Source: Rhea pennata
Lineage: Eukaryota > Chordata > Aves > Rheiformes > Rheidae
Direction of reading: 5' to 3'
DNA length: 64,000 nucleotides
Assembly (NCBI RefSeq): GCF_028389875.1
Contig: NC_084670.1
Location: 16,525,383-16,589,382 of the forward strand
Of the stretch, positions 24,801-35,192 are shown in pieces. A program made the translations under genes and the position numbers. Every line of letters begins with the position of its first letter. Positions within the stretch are counted from its first letter, which is position 1. The notes below the pieces were generated by a model that searched no databases, had not been told where the DNA came from, and was given only the letters and a program-made list of their open reading frames with translations.

Positions 24801-25321
24801 CTCCAACCTTCCTTCCTAATTGACTTACTAAAAGTACAACTTGCTACATAGGTGAAAAAGTCGTATATTTAGTAAAAATTCTTATAGAATGTATGCATAT
24901 TCTTATTCATATTAAGTGTGCTACAATATACTCTTTTATTTGGTAAAAGCAACCAAAAAATATTTTACTCCTTAATACTTTTGTAATCAATTTACCAGGC
25001 AAGCTAATATAGACAAATAAGAATCACTGAAAAAATGCAAGATATCCTCACAAGCATGAATTATTAGAATCTTTACATATATGAAAGGACAGTATTTAAC
25101 AGTATTTTAATTCTGTAAGGAGTCAATACAAAAAGTACTGTACATACCCTTCATTATTTAACATTCTACTTAAATAGTTAACTATGCCCTGCATGAAAAG
25201 CCAATCTCTCTCTTTAACAGCTATAACACCACTAGTAAAGTTATCAAATCCTTTAAATTCAAAATATTAGCAATTTACCTGATGACAACACTGGCACAGT
25301 AATAGTCTTCCAATCTCCCAT
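8824..25321 (-). CDS. SSX2IP: SSX2IP (afadin- and alpha-actinin-binding protein, ADIP/Msd1), complete coding region
   Basis: SSX2IP is a coiled-coil protein of adherens junctions and centriolar satellites that supports microtubule anchoring and cilium formation. Thirteen coding exons on the minus strand (25279-25321, 24380-24546, 23938-24138, 23129-23239, 22468-22603, 20689-20764, 20432-20603, 16320-16470, 14627-14763, 14005-14178, 11350-11461, 9123-9243, 8824-8905) join with consistent phases into 1683 nt (560 residues plus stop). Human is 614 aa, with the difference mainly at the C-terminus. Matching stretches include MGDW at the N-terminus, [85 protein letters not shown] and [11 protein letters not shown]. 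Heptad-rich coiled coils fill about residues 75-420. All introns look GT-AG except the one after 11350-11461, which appears GC-AG. The start ATG has a good context (GCTATGG). Confidence 0.96.
9123..9243 (-). CDS. SSX2IP: SSX2IP coding exon 12
   Basis: 121 nt, acceptor CCTTTTAG, donor GTATCT. Encodes [18 protein letters not shown], aligning with the human SDWDN...QKKPHS block, then a more diverged tail. Confidence 0.9.
9387..9419. repeat. C(9)A(24) homopolymer pair
   Basis: Adjacent C and A runs in an SSX2IP intron. Confidence 0.9.
11344..11353 (-). promoter_or_regulatory. SSX2IP: GC-AG splice donor of SSX2IP
   Basis: Minus-strand sequence GGAA|GCAAGT. Positions +3 to +6 are a perfect AAGT consensus, as is usual for GC donors. 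Use is inferred from frame and protein conservation. Confidence 0.75.
11350..11461 (-). CDS. SSX2IP: SSX2IP coding exon 11 (ends at a GC donor)
   Basis: 112 nt, acceptor TTTTCCTAG. Encodes [20 protein letters not shown] and reads to SAFLG plus one base. The only junction that keeps frame and restores the GSSD seen in human uses GGAA|GCAAGT, a GC-AG intron. No GT donor nearby gives the right phase with a good site. Confidence 0.88.
11871..12150 (-). mobile_element. CR1 LINE 3' end, young avian type
   Basis: On plus it begins with tandem atcatagaatcatagaatca, the reverse complement of the CR1 3' tail. It continues through the familiar ggttggaaggggcctctaga and ccaacctccctgctc segments and through the gttccagtgctctgtcactc block. 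It is 5'-truncated, as typical, and sits in an SSX2IP intron in the same orientation as the gene. Confidence 0.93.
12745..13310 (-). mobile_element. Older CR1 LINE fragment
   Basis: Diverged but recognisable on plus as the reverse complement of an old CR1 3' region: aatctcctgtggcagcaaa, gtgccctttagtcctaatc, then tttggtgaataaca and tcagtcacatgccacctcaa. No functional ORF remains. Confidence 0.7.
14005..14178 (-). CDS. SSX2IP: SSX2IP coding exon 10
   Basis: 174 nt, acceptor GTATTTGCAG, donor GTATTA. Encodes [20 protein letters not shown] and [18 protein letters not shown], the C-terminal coiled coil. Confidence 0.96.
14627..14763 (-). CDS. SSX2IP: SSX2IP coding exon 9
   Basis: 137 nt, acceptor CCTCCATTAG, donor GTAACA. 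Encodes [20 protein letters not shown] and [16 protein letters not shown]. Confidence 0.95.
16320..16470 (-). CDS. SSX2IP: SSX2IP coding exon 8
   Basis: 151 nt, acceptor CTTTTGCAG, donor GTGATG. Encodes [20 protein letters not shown] and [16 protein letters not shown], nearly invariant between bird and human. Confidence 0.96.
16949..16969. repeat. Poly(A) run in SSX2IP intron
   Basis: 21 A residues. Confidence 0.9.
18975..19010. repeat. 18-bp perfect tandem duplication
   Basis: gcctcagtgtgcaagttc at 18975-18992 is repeated immediately at 18993-19010. Confidence 0.9.
20432..20603 (-). CDS. SSX2IP: SSX2IP coding exon 7
   Basis: 172 nt, acceptor TGCTTCCAG, donor GTAAGT. Encodes [20 protein letters not shown] and [20 protein letters not shown]. 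Confidence 0.95.
20689..20764 (-). CDS. SSX2IP: SSX2IP coding exon 6
   Basis: 76 nt, acceptor TTGTTTGTAG, donor GTGAGC. Encodes [20 protein letters not shown], a highly conserved non-coiled linker. Confidence 0.95.
21837..21878. repeat. Poly(A) run of 42
   Basis: Long pure A tract inside the SSX2IP intron between coding exons 5 and 6. It could be the tail of an old retroposition, but no element is recognised beside it. Confidence 0.9.
22468..22603 (-). CDS. SSX2IP: SSX2IP coding exon 5
   Basis: 136 nt, acceptor GTTTTAG, donor GTAAGT. Encodes [20 protein letters not shown] and [20 protein letters not shown]. Confidence 0.96.
23129..23239 (-). CDS. SSX2IP: SSX2IP coding exon 4
   Basis: 111 nt, acceptor TTTTTTCTAG, donor GTGAGT. 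Encodes [20 protein letters not shown], part of the N-terminal coiled coil. Confidence 0.95.
23938..24138 (-). CDS. SSX2IP: SSX2IP coding exon 3
   Basis: 201 nt, acceptor TTTTACCAG, donor GTAGAA. Encodes [20 protein letters not shown] and [20 protein letters not shown], the start of the ADIP coiled coil. Confidence 0.96.
24380..24546 (-). CDS. SSX2IP: SSX2IP coding exon 2
   Basis: 167 nt, acceptor AACTTTTAG, donor GTAAGT. Encodes [12 protein letters not shown] and the conserved [18 protein letters not shown]. Confidence 0.95.
25279..25321 (-). CDS. SSX2IP: SSX2IP coding exon 1
   Basis: ATG at 25319-25321; encodes [14 protein letters not shown] plus one base; donor GTAAAT. The exon probably begins at 25344 after a TTGCTCAG acceptor, carrying 23 bases of 5' UTR. 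Confidence 0.93.
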
Positions 25322-25344
25322 AGCAACAAAGACAGGCAGGGTAC
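25322..25344 (-). other. SSX2IP: SSX2IP 5' UTR part of the first coding exon
   Basis: Lies between a CAGTTGCTCAG acceptor and the ATG. It places the acceptor 23 bases before the start codon. Confidence 0.65.
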
Positions 25345-28300
25345 CTGAGCAACTGGTTCAGCAGTGAAGTATTTAGTACAATTGCTGGCAATAAGTGTTA
25401 CGTAGGCATATCCTAAAATAGCAGGAGCATTTTAGATTAACAATAGCATCTAATACAGCTAGAAGGTTAAAGCAGGCTTGAGGAAGACACTACTGGATTT
25501 AAACCATGTGAACTTTTGCTACCTCCTTCATGCAAATCTTTACAAAGCATTTAGAACACAGTAAGCACAACAAATATTATGTTGTAAAAAATGATGTGTC
25601 TATCCACATTTAATTACCCTGAAACTTAAAGAAGTCTTGTAAACCATTAATTCAAGCTAAAATGCCATGTACACTTGAAGGGAATAAAGACTCACAATGT
25701 AGACAATTTAGACTGGTCATTTCTGTTGATGTACATTACAGAAAACACAGCAAGCCAAATAGCCTACATTTTTCTGCCATATAGCCAGGAATTATTACAG
25801 AATCACAGAATCGAATTATTGAAATAATCCTTAGTGAAATTTTATATATCTGCCTTAGCAGGTTTATTATCTAAAGGGAAGGATAATACAGGTTCTAGGA
25901 AAGATTTATTAGCAGATAAAGGGCAAAGGACCTTATAACAAACATTAATTGTTTACATTTCACTCAACCTGTACATTTAGCCACACTGCCTGCCCTTGGT
26001 AAACTATTAGTTTTCATCAGCAATTTCAGAGATTCAAAGAAGTAAATAGGAGAAACCTTACCCCATTGGCACAGTCACTCAGTACAGCACTGGCCCTCTA
26101 GAAACCAAAGAAAACTCACTCATTAGAGAGAATAAACCAACTGTCCCCTCACCCACCTCCACCTCCCAGTAAAATGAAACATAATGGTATTAGAGTTGCC
26201 ACACTGCTGTGAACTTAAAATCCAGCCTGGATTTGTAAAATCTGGACAGCGTAGCCCTTCAGCCATCACATGAACAATGAAGCTTCAGGGAAACAGATAA
26301 ACTTTTCACCCGACAGGAAAGATGACTCCCTTTTTTCAGCTAACAGTTTGGATCAAATTCTTAAGCCAGTTTCAGATGTGCTCTGTAGGTTTTTAGAGTA
26401 CAAGTATGTTCCCACCAACATGTTCCAATAAATGCCCTCTGAATAAGTAATAAGGGGGTTTTGGCTTTCTTTCTGCTTATTGTTCACTTTTTTTTTAAAT
26501 TTATTTATTATTTTTTATAATGCAAAATCAGATGGCCAGAAATGAACTAAGTGAAGGCTGAGACTCTAAGGACAATTACTGATATCATGGCAGGAATCCA
26601 TAAGGTCATTGTTCCTTTCATTCCCCCATCCAAAACAACTTTTTAAAAGCTACTGAAACTTTTAAAAATAATTGAAACCAAGGATGAAGAGAATACACTA
26701 TTTACATGTTAGCTTGGCTTCTGTTGGATCCATCAGATATAGTCCTACAAACAAAAGGGAAAAAAGTGCAAATTAAACTGCAAATATATTCTCATTACTG
26801 CCACCGCAATCCTGCATTCTAATTAGTATTTCAAAAGGTTCTTAAGAAACTCAAGACACACAAATTCCATTAAGGTCTGCTAGAAATTCCACAAAATACT
26901 ACTCACGTTTCAGATATCCAATTACTCCCAAATAAGCTGACTTTTATTCTTTAAGAGATCATATACCCATTGTGAGATCTTATCACCCCAATTCCCTCAA
27001 AGCACCAGTTTACCAAGCCATATGTCTTTTTACACTGACAATACTATTATGACACTGCATATAATCAAGCTACACAATGTTGGATTGGAAGCAGAAGTAG
27101 GACTAGCCCAGGTATAGGGAATGCACTGATTCTCTTAAGTTTTAGTTCTGTAACTTTCATACTATGTTTTTGAGTGCTAATATTTTTGTCAAGACTACTC
27201 TCCAGTTACACATTGTTTTCAGGTACACTAACAAGAGAGTATAAAGAAAATTAATGAAGATCCTCAGGTTCATAAGGCTGTCCAAGGAGGCAAGAATAGA
27301 TGGGCAGTACAGTAAAGCCCAGAGAATGCAACTATATTCTTCTCACATCAATTAGCCTCGAAGGGTTGAGATCCTTTTGTCTTGAGAAGGCCACCAGCAG
27401 TACACTGCATGCTGCTTAAGATACTAGATTAAAAACACTGCCAGTTGTTTCAACATTTGGTGAGTGCTAAACTCAGAAACTTAACCACTGGCCAGAAGTA
27501 TCTTAAATTGTTACATGGCATCAGGAGAGTCCATTAGCTTTGAAGCAGTAATCATTTCAGAGATTGGTCAGCATTTTGTACTTGAATCATCCTTATGTAT
27601 TGTATTTAGAATTAAACTCAGATATGTGGAACAAGACATTGCCCATGTTAGCTGCAAAATGGAATGCCAGAGGTCTGTCAATTCCATGCTAAAATCATCC
27701 CATTAGTTTCATGTGGATTCTTATGCCAGTTCAGGACTTTAGCCATGACCTTTAAAGCTGTCCACTGATTAAGATCCATCAGATAAATCTTCACGATCTA
27801 TGCAGTTCCTCTGGAACAACACAGCTCAAAATAGCCTGAGTGAAGTATGTGAGACTTAAAGATAAGTATTACGGATCAAGGCAGCGGGGATGCAAAATTA
27901 ATTTAGACACTCTATTTAGAAGGGACTCTTCAGCTTTAGTATGCTACAAAACTCTTCTTTTTGATCACCATAACATATGAAGGAACATACTAAAAAAGAG
28001 ATGGAAAACACAGACCACTAAAGCAATATTTCTTCTTATTATAGAATAATAGTAAGATATGATGTAACATTTTAAAGTGCTTTAGAGATCCCACTAAGCT
28101 ATCCTAGCTAACACAGAAAGGTTTTAACGTGTGAGTTTGTGTGTGTGTGCACGTGTGTACACATACGTATACAAACACGTGCCATAAAATTTTTTTTAAA
28201 CTCTGGGAAAATTGGCAGTAAAAAGCTTAATCAAAGTTTGCTGTTTCCCAGCATCTGATAACAAAAATCTGGCAGACCAGGGATGGGAGGGGAGACGGAA

Positions 28301-31139
28301 AAAAGCCACTGAACAGCCAAAGTTGCTGTAACTACTCAATAATTTTCTTTCTGGGTCCACTCTCTGTATACAGGGATTTGCTGCAGTTATTTCACCAACA
28401 GGTTTGATGGCTTGTCCAAAAAGCTGTAGCGACCCAGTGCTTGCCAGATGTAATTCTGCCAATTGGCAGTGTCACTTCCTGTTTCAATCAAGACTCCTGG
28501 GGTGAACAAGACCTAGGTGGACTGTCAAAAAACAAACAAACAAACAACAAAAAAAGCCCAAGCCTCTAGGGCCCAATATCACACGCATGAACCTGATGTC
28601 AGAGCTACACCACTGCAACTAAAAATCTAAAAATAAAAATCTAAAAAAGAAATATCCTAATAAACTACCTATGCTAAAATCACAGAGGGTTTGACTGATG
28701 ATCAAATCAAGGAATTCAAGTGCTCATTCTAATGAAGCACAAAAACCCAAGAACTTAAAAAGCCATTATGGAAATAACATGTCAGAACTCGATTCTTAGG
28801 CACCTGAGAAATTATCTTTCTTATGAGGACTTATGGGAATAGTCGCACAAACTCGTACGTGATTAATTGACAAATATGTCTTTCTTTTCAAGAACAAACT
28901 CATAGTAAGTTTCAAAATTTCACAAATCCAGACAGTCGAAAGGATCTGTTTCTAAAATAACTTTGCTTCTGTGTTTCTGGGGGTGGAGAGGAACCGATAA
29001 TAAGAATGCCAGGATTTACAATGGAAATCTGATTAAATAAGTCTAGAGCTCAGACTGTCACAATTCAAAAACCAGGAGCAGCAGCAGGATTACAAGCTTT
29101 ACAAATAACAGCATATTAGAGATTCTAAATATGAAGTTTAAACTTGAGGATGAGGAGCTGTAACTGGAGTTTATAAAAATAGTTCAGACAAAACTTGCAT
29201 CAGAAGATAATACCTCTTCATAGCATTGTACTGTGATTGTATTACGCCATCTGGTCATTTCTGCCCTGCACAGGGTGTGACACCGAAGTGAAGTGAAGTA
29301 TAGGGTAACTCAGAAAACTTTTTTCCAAGGTAGAAAGGGTAGGAAAAGAGAATTTTGGAGAGTTTATTTTTTCCTGATGTCAAATGTCTTAGGAAAAATG
29401 TGGGAAGAAAAAAGAGAAAGTCAACATCAGTCAGACACTGACAATCAAAAATATCCTTTCTTTGTATGTTTTAAGTACTACAAGGTGCAATATTCAGTTA
29501 AGTTTCAAATTGTAATATTGAAAAAGAAAATAAAAAAAAACATAGTTAACATTTACTTAAAGGGCAACTGAATCCTTTTGTTAAGATTATTAATAACCTG
29601 CTTAAAGCTTTTGCCTTTTTTTTTTTCCCCCAAAGTAATCCCCAGTTGCCATGCAGATGGCTTTTATCCGGATAAAACAAAGACACAACAGTCTATGTAA
29701 ATTTAAGACACGTTCTAGTCATCATGTTGTAGGTTTAATAATATATCCTTGATGATAACATAAAAAACATAGCAGCTTTATTCATGCAAACATCATGAAA
29801 ATCCATGCATTTCCTCCCTGAAATTTTGGTAATTATTCTCTATATAGAGCTGTTTTAATAACACAATATAAAATTATCATTAAAACCTAGCTTATATTTA
29901 GAGAAAACTGTGTATTTAAAATAACTCCTTCTAAAATCTATTACAGTTTTAGTAACAATACTTTAATACTATAGTTTTAATAATAGGCCTTGTAATCAAA
30001 ACAGTCCACACCTTTTCCCCCAGTGCAAGATGGTGGCATTTTATTCTATTAACTGTAAAATGGGGGGAGGGAGGGTAAATTAATTTTTCCCTTCAGTTAT
30101 CCACATTCAAGGGGAATTTTTCTTTAAGTGGTATGAAACTTCAAACTAAACTTCTCAATATTGTCAATAATAATCTGAAAAGGCAAATCAAACTGTTCAG
30201 CCTACAGGTACTGCTAAGTCTTCAGTTCACTATGACCACACTCTTCAGAAAACCCCATCTACATTTCTTAATTCCGTTTTACTTACAAAGTGTAAAGAGT
30301 TTTAAGAAAATAGATGTTTATTTGATATGCTAAACATGTATAACCATACAAAAATATACCCTTACATCTGATAAAATCTAATGTTCAATGATAGTCTGTC
30401 ATAGTCCTTGCCCCAAGCACACAGGTTTCAAGGAACAGTATCATACTGGCTTAAACACAGAAGAAGTCAAACTATCTCTCATAATCACCTCCACGAGCTA
30501 TCTCATTTTACACAATCTGATCTACTACCTCAAAAGTCAGCTCTATTTTTGATATACACAGAAGACTGATAATGTCCTTAACAGGACATTAATTAATGCA
30601 GTCACTGGAAGAATAGAGATGCATGGACATGTTTCATTCAGCTTCCAAATTCTTAGCCAACCTTGAATTCACACTGTAGATCTCCATATTAACATCTTCT
30701 TCTTAGCAAAGAATGGCACTATTTCTCCTGATCTTTGGTAGTTTATTCCTGCATTCAAAAACATTTACTGCATGTAGCTGGAACACAACATCCTTCTCCT
30801 ACCAAACTTCCTCATATCACCGATACTCAAGCAGCAAACCCCAGAAACTCTACATTTATCTTCTGTAGTTTTTTTCTCTTTTTCCTGAATTCAACTTTAG
30901 GCAAACTTTTTAAATGTTTTCCACTTGCAGAGACAGAAAAGCTATAAAAAAAAAAATCTAGATCCTAATATTCATTGGGCAAAGACAGAACTAGAAAGCA
31001 TTCGGTTCTCAGGGATGAAGAAACTCACAAATTATTAACAGTAGCACGTAAGTTGTAAGTTAAATTGTCATAAGTTATAAGTTAAATTGGTCAACATATA
31101 GGAGAAACATAACTTATTTTTAAACTTAACCTTTTTAAA
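25345..31139. other. SSX2IP: SSX2IP 5' intron region
   Basis: AT-rich intronic sequence apart from the 36-nt exon candidate at 26062-26097. It has a short GT-rich stretch near 28136-28160 and no recognised gene. Open frames are short and unlike known proteins. Confidence 0.6.
26062..26097 (-). other. SSX2IP: SSX2IP 5' UTR exon (36 nt)
   Basis: Strong acceptor CTTTGGTTTCTAG and donor GTAAGG flank 36 nt located upstream of the start-codon exon. It ends ATGGG, so it carries an out-of-frame upstream ATG. Assignment is by position and splice-site quality. Confidence 0.55.
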
Positions 31140-32290
31140 AAAAAAATAATAATAATAAGTATGCCAGGGATTCAAGGAATGGATGTCCTGTAAATGTGAG
31201 GTTTGTATTGAGCAAAATAGTAGAACAGTGTCACAGGACAGATCTGGTAAATGCCAATAAATTAGTCTGACAGATGAAATGCCAATATAACTTCTGTAGA
31301 AGAAAGGAATACTGACAAGTTCACCACAGTGCTCCAAGAGAAGGAATGAGCCAACTATATGTGGGCAAGACAGCAAAACTGGATATCCAAAAAGCTTTTC
31401 ACAATATTTCTACACAAAAGCTCTTAAACTGAAATGTCAGGGGATTTATTAATCACTAAATATAAATGGGGAAGGGGAAACAGTAGGAATAAATTAAGAG
31501 AGGGCAGGAAAGTGGAAATAAGAGAGTCCCAAAGAAAGGAAAATCAGAGTCCCAAATGGACTGTGTGCTGGTACCTCTGTTTTCAGTAAACTTAGAAAGG
31601 TGATGAGCAGGGAAGTGAGAAAGCTAACATAATACAGAGTTACTCAGAAAAATAAAAACTAAGGCTGAATGAGAAGAACTGCAGAAGGTTGTTCTCATAC
31701 TATACAAACGGACGACAAAAATTGGCAACTGAAATTCAATGTTCATAAATGCAAACCAACTCATAATAAAAAGACTAAAGTCAACCACATACTTAAAATA
31801 ACAGGCTCTACATTAGGTAATATCACACAGGATGAGATCTCAGGATCACTATGGCTACTCCTCTTAAAAGTAACAGCTCACACGGTCAACAGAATAATGG
31901 AGCAGAGGACAGAAAATACCATTATGTCACCGTATAAACATAAAGCTTTTCCAGCATAAATATCACATGTAGTCACACATTTCCCCCTATGAAAATAGTG
32001 CAAAGGTGGACAGCTAGTCCCTCCATTTAAGAAGTTAATAAACTGTGACTTTTCAGTTAGGAGAAGAAGCAACTACAGAAACAGCAAAAGTATGAAAAAC
32101 ATTTACAGAGCATAAGTATTTATTGCTTCTCTTAACACAACTATGCTGAATCAAGGTAAAATTTGGAAAATAAGTAAGAGCGTTCTTTTTCCCTACAGAA
32201 AGCATAAATTGTGGACTCACATTCCCAAGAGATGTTGTGGATGCTAAAAATATAAGTTGGCTCCAAAAACAAAGAAATAAATTCATGGAA
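31140..32290 (+). mobile_element. Ancient CR1 LINE, 3' part of ORF2 plus 3' UTR
   Basis: Highly decayed but colinear with old CR1: gaactgcagaaggttgttct, caactgaaattcaatgttca then taaatgcaa, gaggacagaaaataccatta, gtgacttttcagttaggaga, and agatgttgtggatgctaaaa near the end, followed by aaataaattcatgga. Many stops and indels. It lies antisense in the first SSX2IP intron. Confidence 0.75.
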
Positions 32291-32318
32291 AAATATTCAT
32301 CAACTGCTATTAAGTTTG

Positions 32319-32327
32319 GAGGGGGGG

Positions 32328-32363
<36 letters not shown>
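32319..32363. repeat. G run followed by (AG)n microsatellite
   Basis: About 10 G then roughly 16 AG units. Confidence 0.92.
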
Positions 32364-32365
<2 letters not shown>

Positions 32366-33069
32366 TTATGCTCAAAAATCCCTTAGTTGCAGACTGCAGT
32401 AAACTGGGAGGATACATCGATAAAATCATCACAGTACAACCAGCCTATAGTTTTACATTCCTTCCCTTAGCATCTGCTACTGGCCACCTTTAAGACACAG
32501 TATTAATCCAACTGGCCTGGCATTATCCTCTCCTATGATCTCTGTAGTCCACATGACAGCCAACTTAATACTATGCGTTTTTTTTCCCCAAAGCAGAAAA
32601 TCATGCTTTTTTCTCCAACTACTTATCATCTGAATTTGTCAATGACATCAACTTACTTTTCTATATCTTTTTTCTAAGTTTGCTATTAAAATTTACTTCA
32701 TATGTTAGATTTTACTTCACATGCCTCCTATTCTAAGTCATTCCCCAGAAATTCCTATCATACTGTCATAGCATATGGAGCCTCACATAACTACTATTTT
32801 GTAAGAGCAGTAAAGCGCTCTACATAAATAAGTAATGCAGTAATACTATAAAATGATCTTACATTACTATTTGATCTTCAAATTGAACTGGGTTTTGCTG
32901 CAAATAAGGGGGAGGGAGCAGATCTTATTTTTAAACCAAAATAAGGCCAAGGTAATGCAGCCAGAATCTCTTTTATGGATCTTCTTTTATTACATCACAC
33001 AGAACTACCAGCTAAACCCCAAAACTGTCAGAAATTCACCGACTCAGTAGAAAGCTTTTCAGCTCTCAC

Positions 33070-33099
33070 CTCCTCGAGTGTACGCTGGTTGTAGCCTTC
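33070..33099 (-). other. SSX2IP: Candidate SSX2IP non-coding exon near the CpG island
   Basis: 30 nt between a TTGGTCTCAG acceptor and a GAG|GTGAGAG donor, on the 3' side of the CpG island. It could be 5' UTR exon 2, or the donor of an alternative first exon. Confidence 0.4.
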
Positions 33100-33523
33100 C
33101 TGAGACCAACACAATGCTGGGCCTGACAGCGGCGGGGGGGGAGCTAAACGGCCCGGCGCAAACTGCAGGCGGACTAGCTAATCCAGCCCTCCCCCGTCCC
33201 TGCGGATTAGCTGTAGCCTGACGAGAAGGGGCGCATGCCACGGTCCGCCACATCGCAGCGCCCCGCGGCCGCAGAGGCCCCCGAGAGCGCGGCGGCGCGC
33301 CCAGGCCGCGGCGGCCCCACGCTGCGCTCCCTCCCCGCCGCACGCGCCGCCGCCTCCGCCTCCGCGATGCGGCGCCCGCCGCGCGCCGCCGCACCAACGG
33401 CCGCAGGGCGCCCGCCGCCGCCGCCGCCGCCGCCGCGCTCACAGGAGAGGGCACCCCCCCTCCCCCGCGGGCCCTCCGCAGGAGCCTCGCCGCTGAGGAG
33501 CAGCAGCCGCCCCGCGCACTCAC

Positions 33524-33650
33524 CCCGCGTAGCACCACCTGCTGCGGCCAGGAGAGGAAGGGAGGAGCGGGGCGGGGACGGAGCCGGCTCCCGAGCGAGC
33601 TCCGCTCCGCACCCCGGCGCTGCCGACACCAACGCCGCCGCCGCCGCCGC
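33524..33650 (-). other. SSX2IP: Probable SSX2IP non-coding first exon
   Basis: A consensus donor (GCGGG|GTGAGT, GT at 33523-33522) closes a GC-rich segment downstream of the CCAAT/X-box pair. The 5' boundary is a guess because no TATA box is present. Confidence 0.5.
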
Positions 33651-33715
33651 TCCGAGCCCCCGCCGGGCCCCGCAGGGTTAACCCCCCCCGCCCCCCCCGG
33701 CTCAGCGCCGCTCCC

Positions 33716-33720
33716 ATTGG
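33716..33720 (-). promoter_or_regulatory. SSX2IP: CCAAT box
   Basis: CCAAT on the minus strand in the CpG island, 7 bases from an X-box-like element and upstream of the inferred first exon. Confidence 0.6.
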
Positions 33721-33727
33721 CCGAGCA

Positions 33728-33740
33728 GTTGCTAGGAGAC
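33728..33740. promoter_or_regulatory. SSX2IP: RFX X-box-like motif (GTTGCTAGGAGAC)
   Basis: One perfect half-site (GTTGCTA) and a degenerate second half that differs from GGCAAC at two positions. RFX factors drive cilium and centriolar genes through such sites, and SSX2IP is a centriolar-satellite protein. Confidence 0.5.
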
Positions 33741-35120
33741 CTTCAACAAGCGCTGCACCGCCCCGGCGGGCCGGGGCCGCGCGGACACCTGCTCCTGCTG
33801 CGCGCGCCACCCGCCCGCTCCCCCTCCCACCGCGGGGCCGACATGGCGGGGGCGGAGGGAGGGGACCCAGCGCGAGCGGCCGCGGAGCGGAGCGGAGCAG
33901 AGGCCCGGCGGGAGGGCGCGGCGTGCCCCGCGCAGCCTGCGCCGCCCTCGGCACCTGTTGGCAGGGCGCGGCGGGCGCGCGAGGGAGGGGAAGGGCCGTT
34001 GGCGGGCCGGGAGCAGCCGGCCGGCGCCGGCCTTGGCTCGCTGCCCGCCTGGGGCCCGCGCTAACCTTGCTTCAGCGGGGGACAGAGGACTGAGTAGTCA
34101 CCCCTAATGGAGGATCCGTCATAAAAACTAACCCCCGTCTTTGACCGTAACAGTATGGTGCTGCTCTTCTTTCCCCCAAAGTATTCAGCGCTATTCATAC
34201 TATCCAGGCTATTCGAGCAGCTGGGAAGCGCTTCTCTAGACCACGCCGTTAGTCCGCTAGTCCAAGCTCACGTTTCTGTAATGACTCCGGAAGACGTTAC
34301 GAACCCTGGTAGTTGGCGTTGTCCGTTGTTTCGTGCTGGCTGAAGCAGCGGCACCCCCAGCTCCAGCCACTCGCTTCCACCAGGAATCCCTGGCGCCCGC
34401 CGGGAGCGAGGCCGGTCCGGGCGCCGCCGAAGGCGCTCGGTGGGGCAGGTGCCACAGGCGCCTGGCCTCCCGGCGCGCGAGGGCGGCCAGCCCCACCGCC
34501 ACGCCGGGCCGGCTCCCTGCCCGGGGAGCAGCGGGCACCGCGTCCGGCACGCCTCACCGCTCCTTGGGAACCCTTAATAAAATCACCCCCGCCGAGCTCG
34601 GTAAAGTCCACTGAAGAGCCGTGCCGCCTAAGGCACGGGTGCCGTCGTTAGCTGCGCTTGCAAGACTACGGCCTTTACTGACCCGCTGACATCGTCACCG
34701 ATTTTTCCAGATTCCTACCATTTTCCCAACCACGCACATTAAATTCTGCAAGTCGTGTGTATGCATACCTGTAATATTTAACTCCACGTTTTGTGTGTTG
34801 GTATAAGTTTGCTCTTGCCTCATTTCACCTCGTGTCGCTTTGTTCTCGTATTTTTGTACAGAGAGACGTAATCAGTTTCTCTTCTGCCCTTCGTTATTTG
34901 AAATTTTCACCTTGATTTCTTTCCAGGTTAATTAACAACAACTTTCCAACTTATGACCTCAATTCTATTTTTATGACCTTAATTCTGGTTTTGGTTTTAA
35001 AGATAAGGTGATCAGGTTAACAGGTTAAATTGAATAAAATAATATTTTAATACAGCAAACATTTTAATTTCTAGTGACTCCAGAGTCTTCAAAGAATAGC
35101 TCCATTCTCTGTAAACTTAC

Positions 35121-35192
35121 CTTTATTAGTTCAATATTCTCTTTACATTTAGCTGTTATATCAGAGAACTCAGTGCAAATAACTGCAAAGTT
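35121..35192 (-). other. Exon-like 72-nt segment upstream of the SSX2IP promoter
   Basis: A strong acceptor (TTTGCTTTTTTTTAG) and a perfect donor (AAG|GTAAGT) enclose 72 nt that is open in phase 0: NFAVICTEFSDITAKCKENI then ELIK. The peptide has exon-like composition but matches nothing I recognise. It could be an unannotated upstream exon, a lncRNA exon, or coincidence. Confidence 0.35.

Larger units (their letters stand above)
33120..34640. promoter_or_regulatory. SSX2IP: CpG island promoter of SSX2IP
   Basis: The sequence switches abruptly from AT-rich to very GC- and CpG-rich, densest at 33120-34070 with a second patch at 34360-34640. It lies just upstream of the SSX2IP 5' exons. Many overlapping long open frames here (for example 33059-33538 minus and 33235-33681 plus) are GC-composition artefacts. 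No plus-strand gene was found to share it. Confidence 0.88.

Noticed and set aside
26710-26747. Possible extra SSX2IP 5' exon after a TTTGTTTGTAG acceptor
   Set aside because: The acceptor is good but the only donor (CAT|GTAAAT) is weak, and the neighbouring 36-nt exon is better supported.
33059-34651. Many long overlapping open frames in the GC-rich block, both strands
   Set aside because: They are Ala/Arg/Pro/Gly-rich in every frame, which is expected from GC composition lacking stop codons. No family resemblance.
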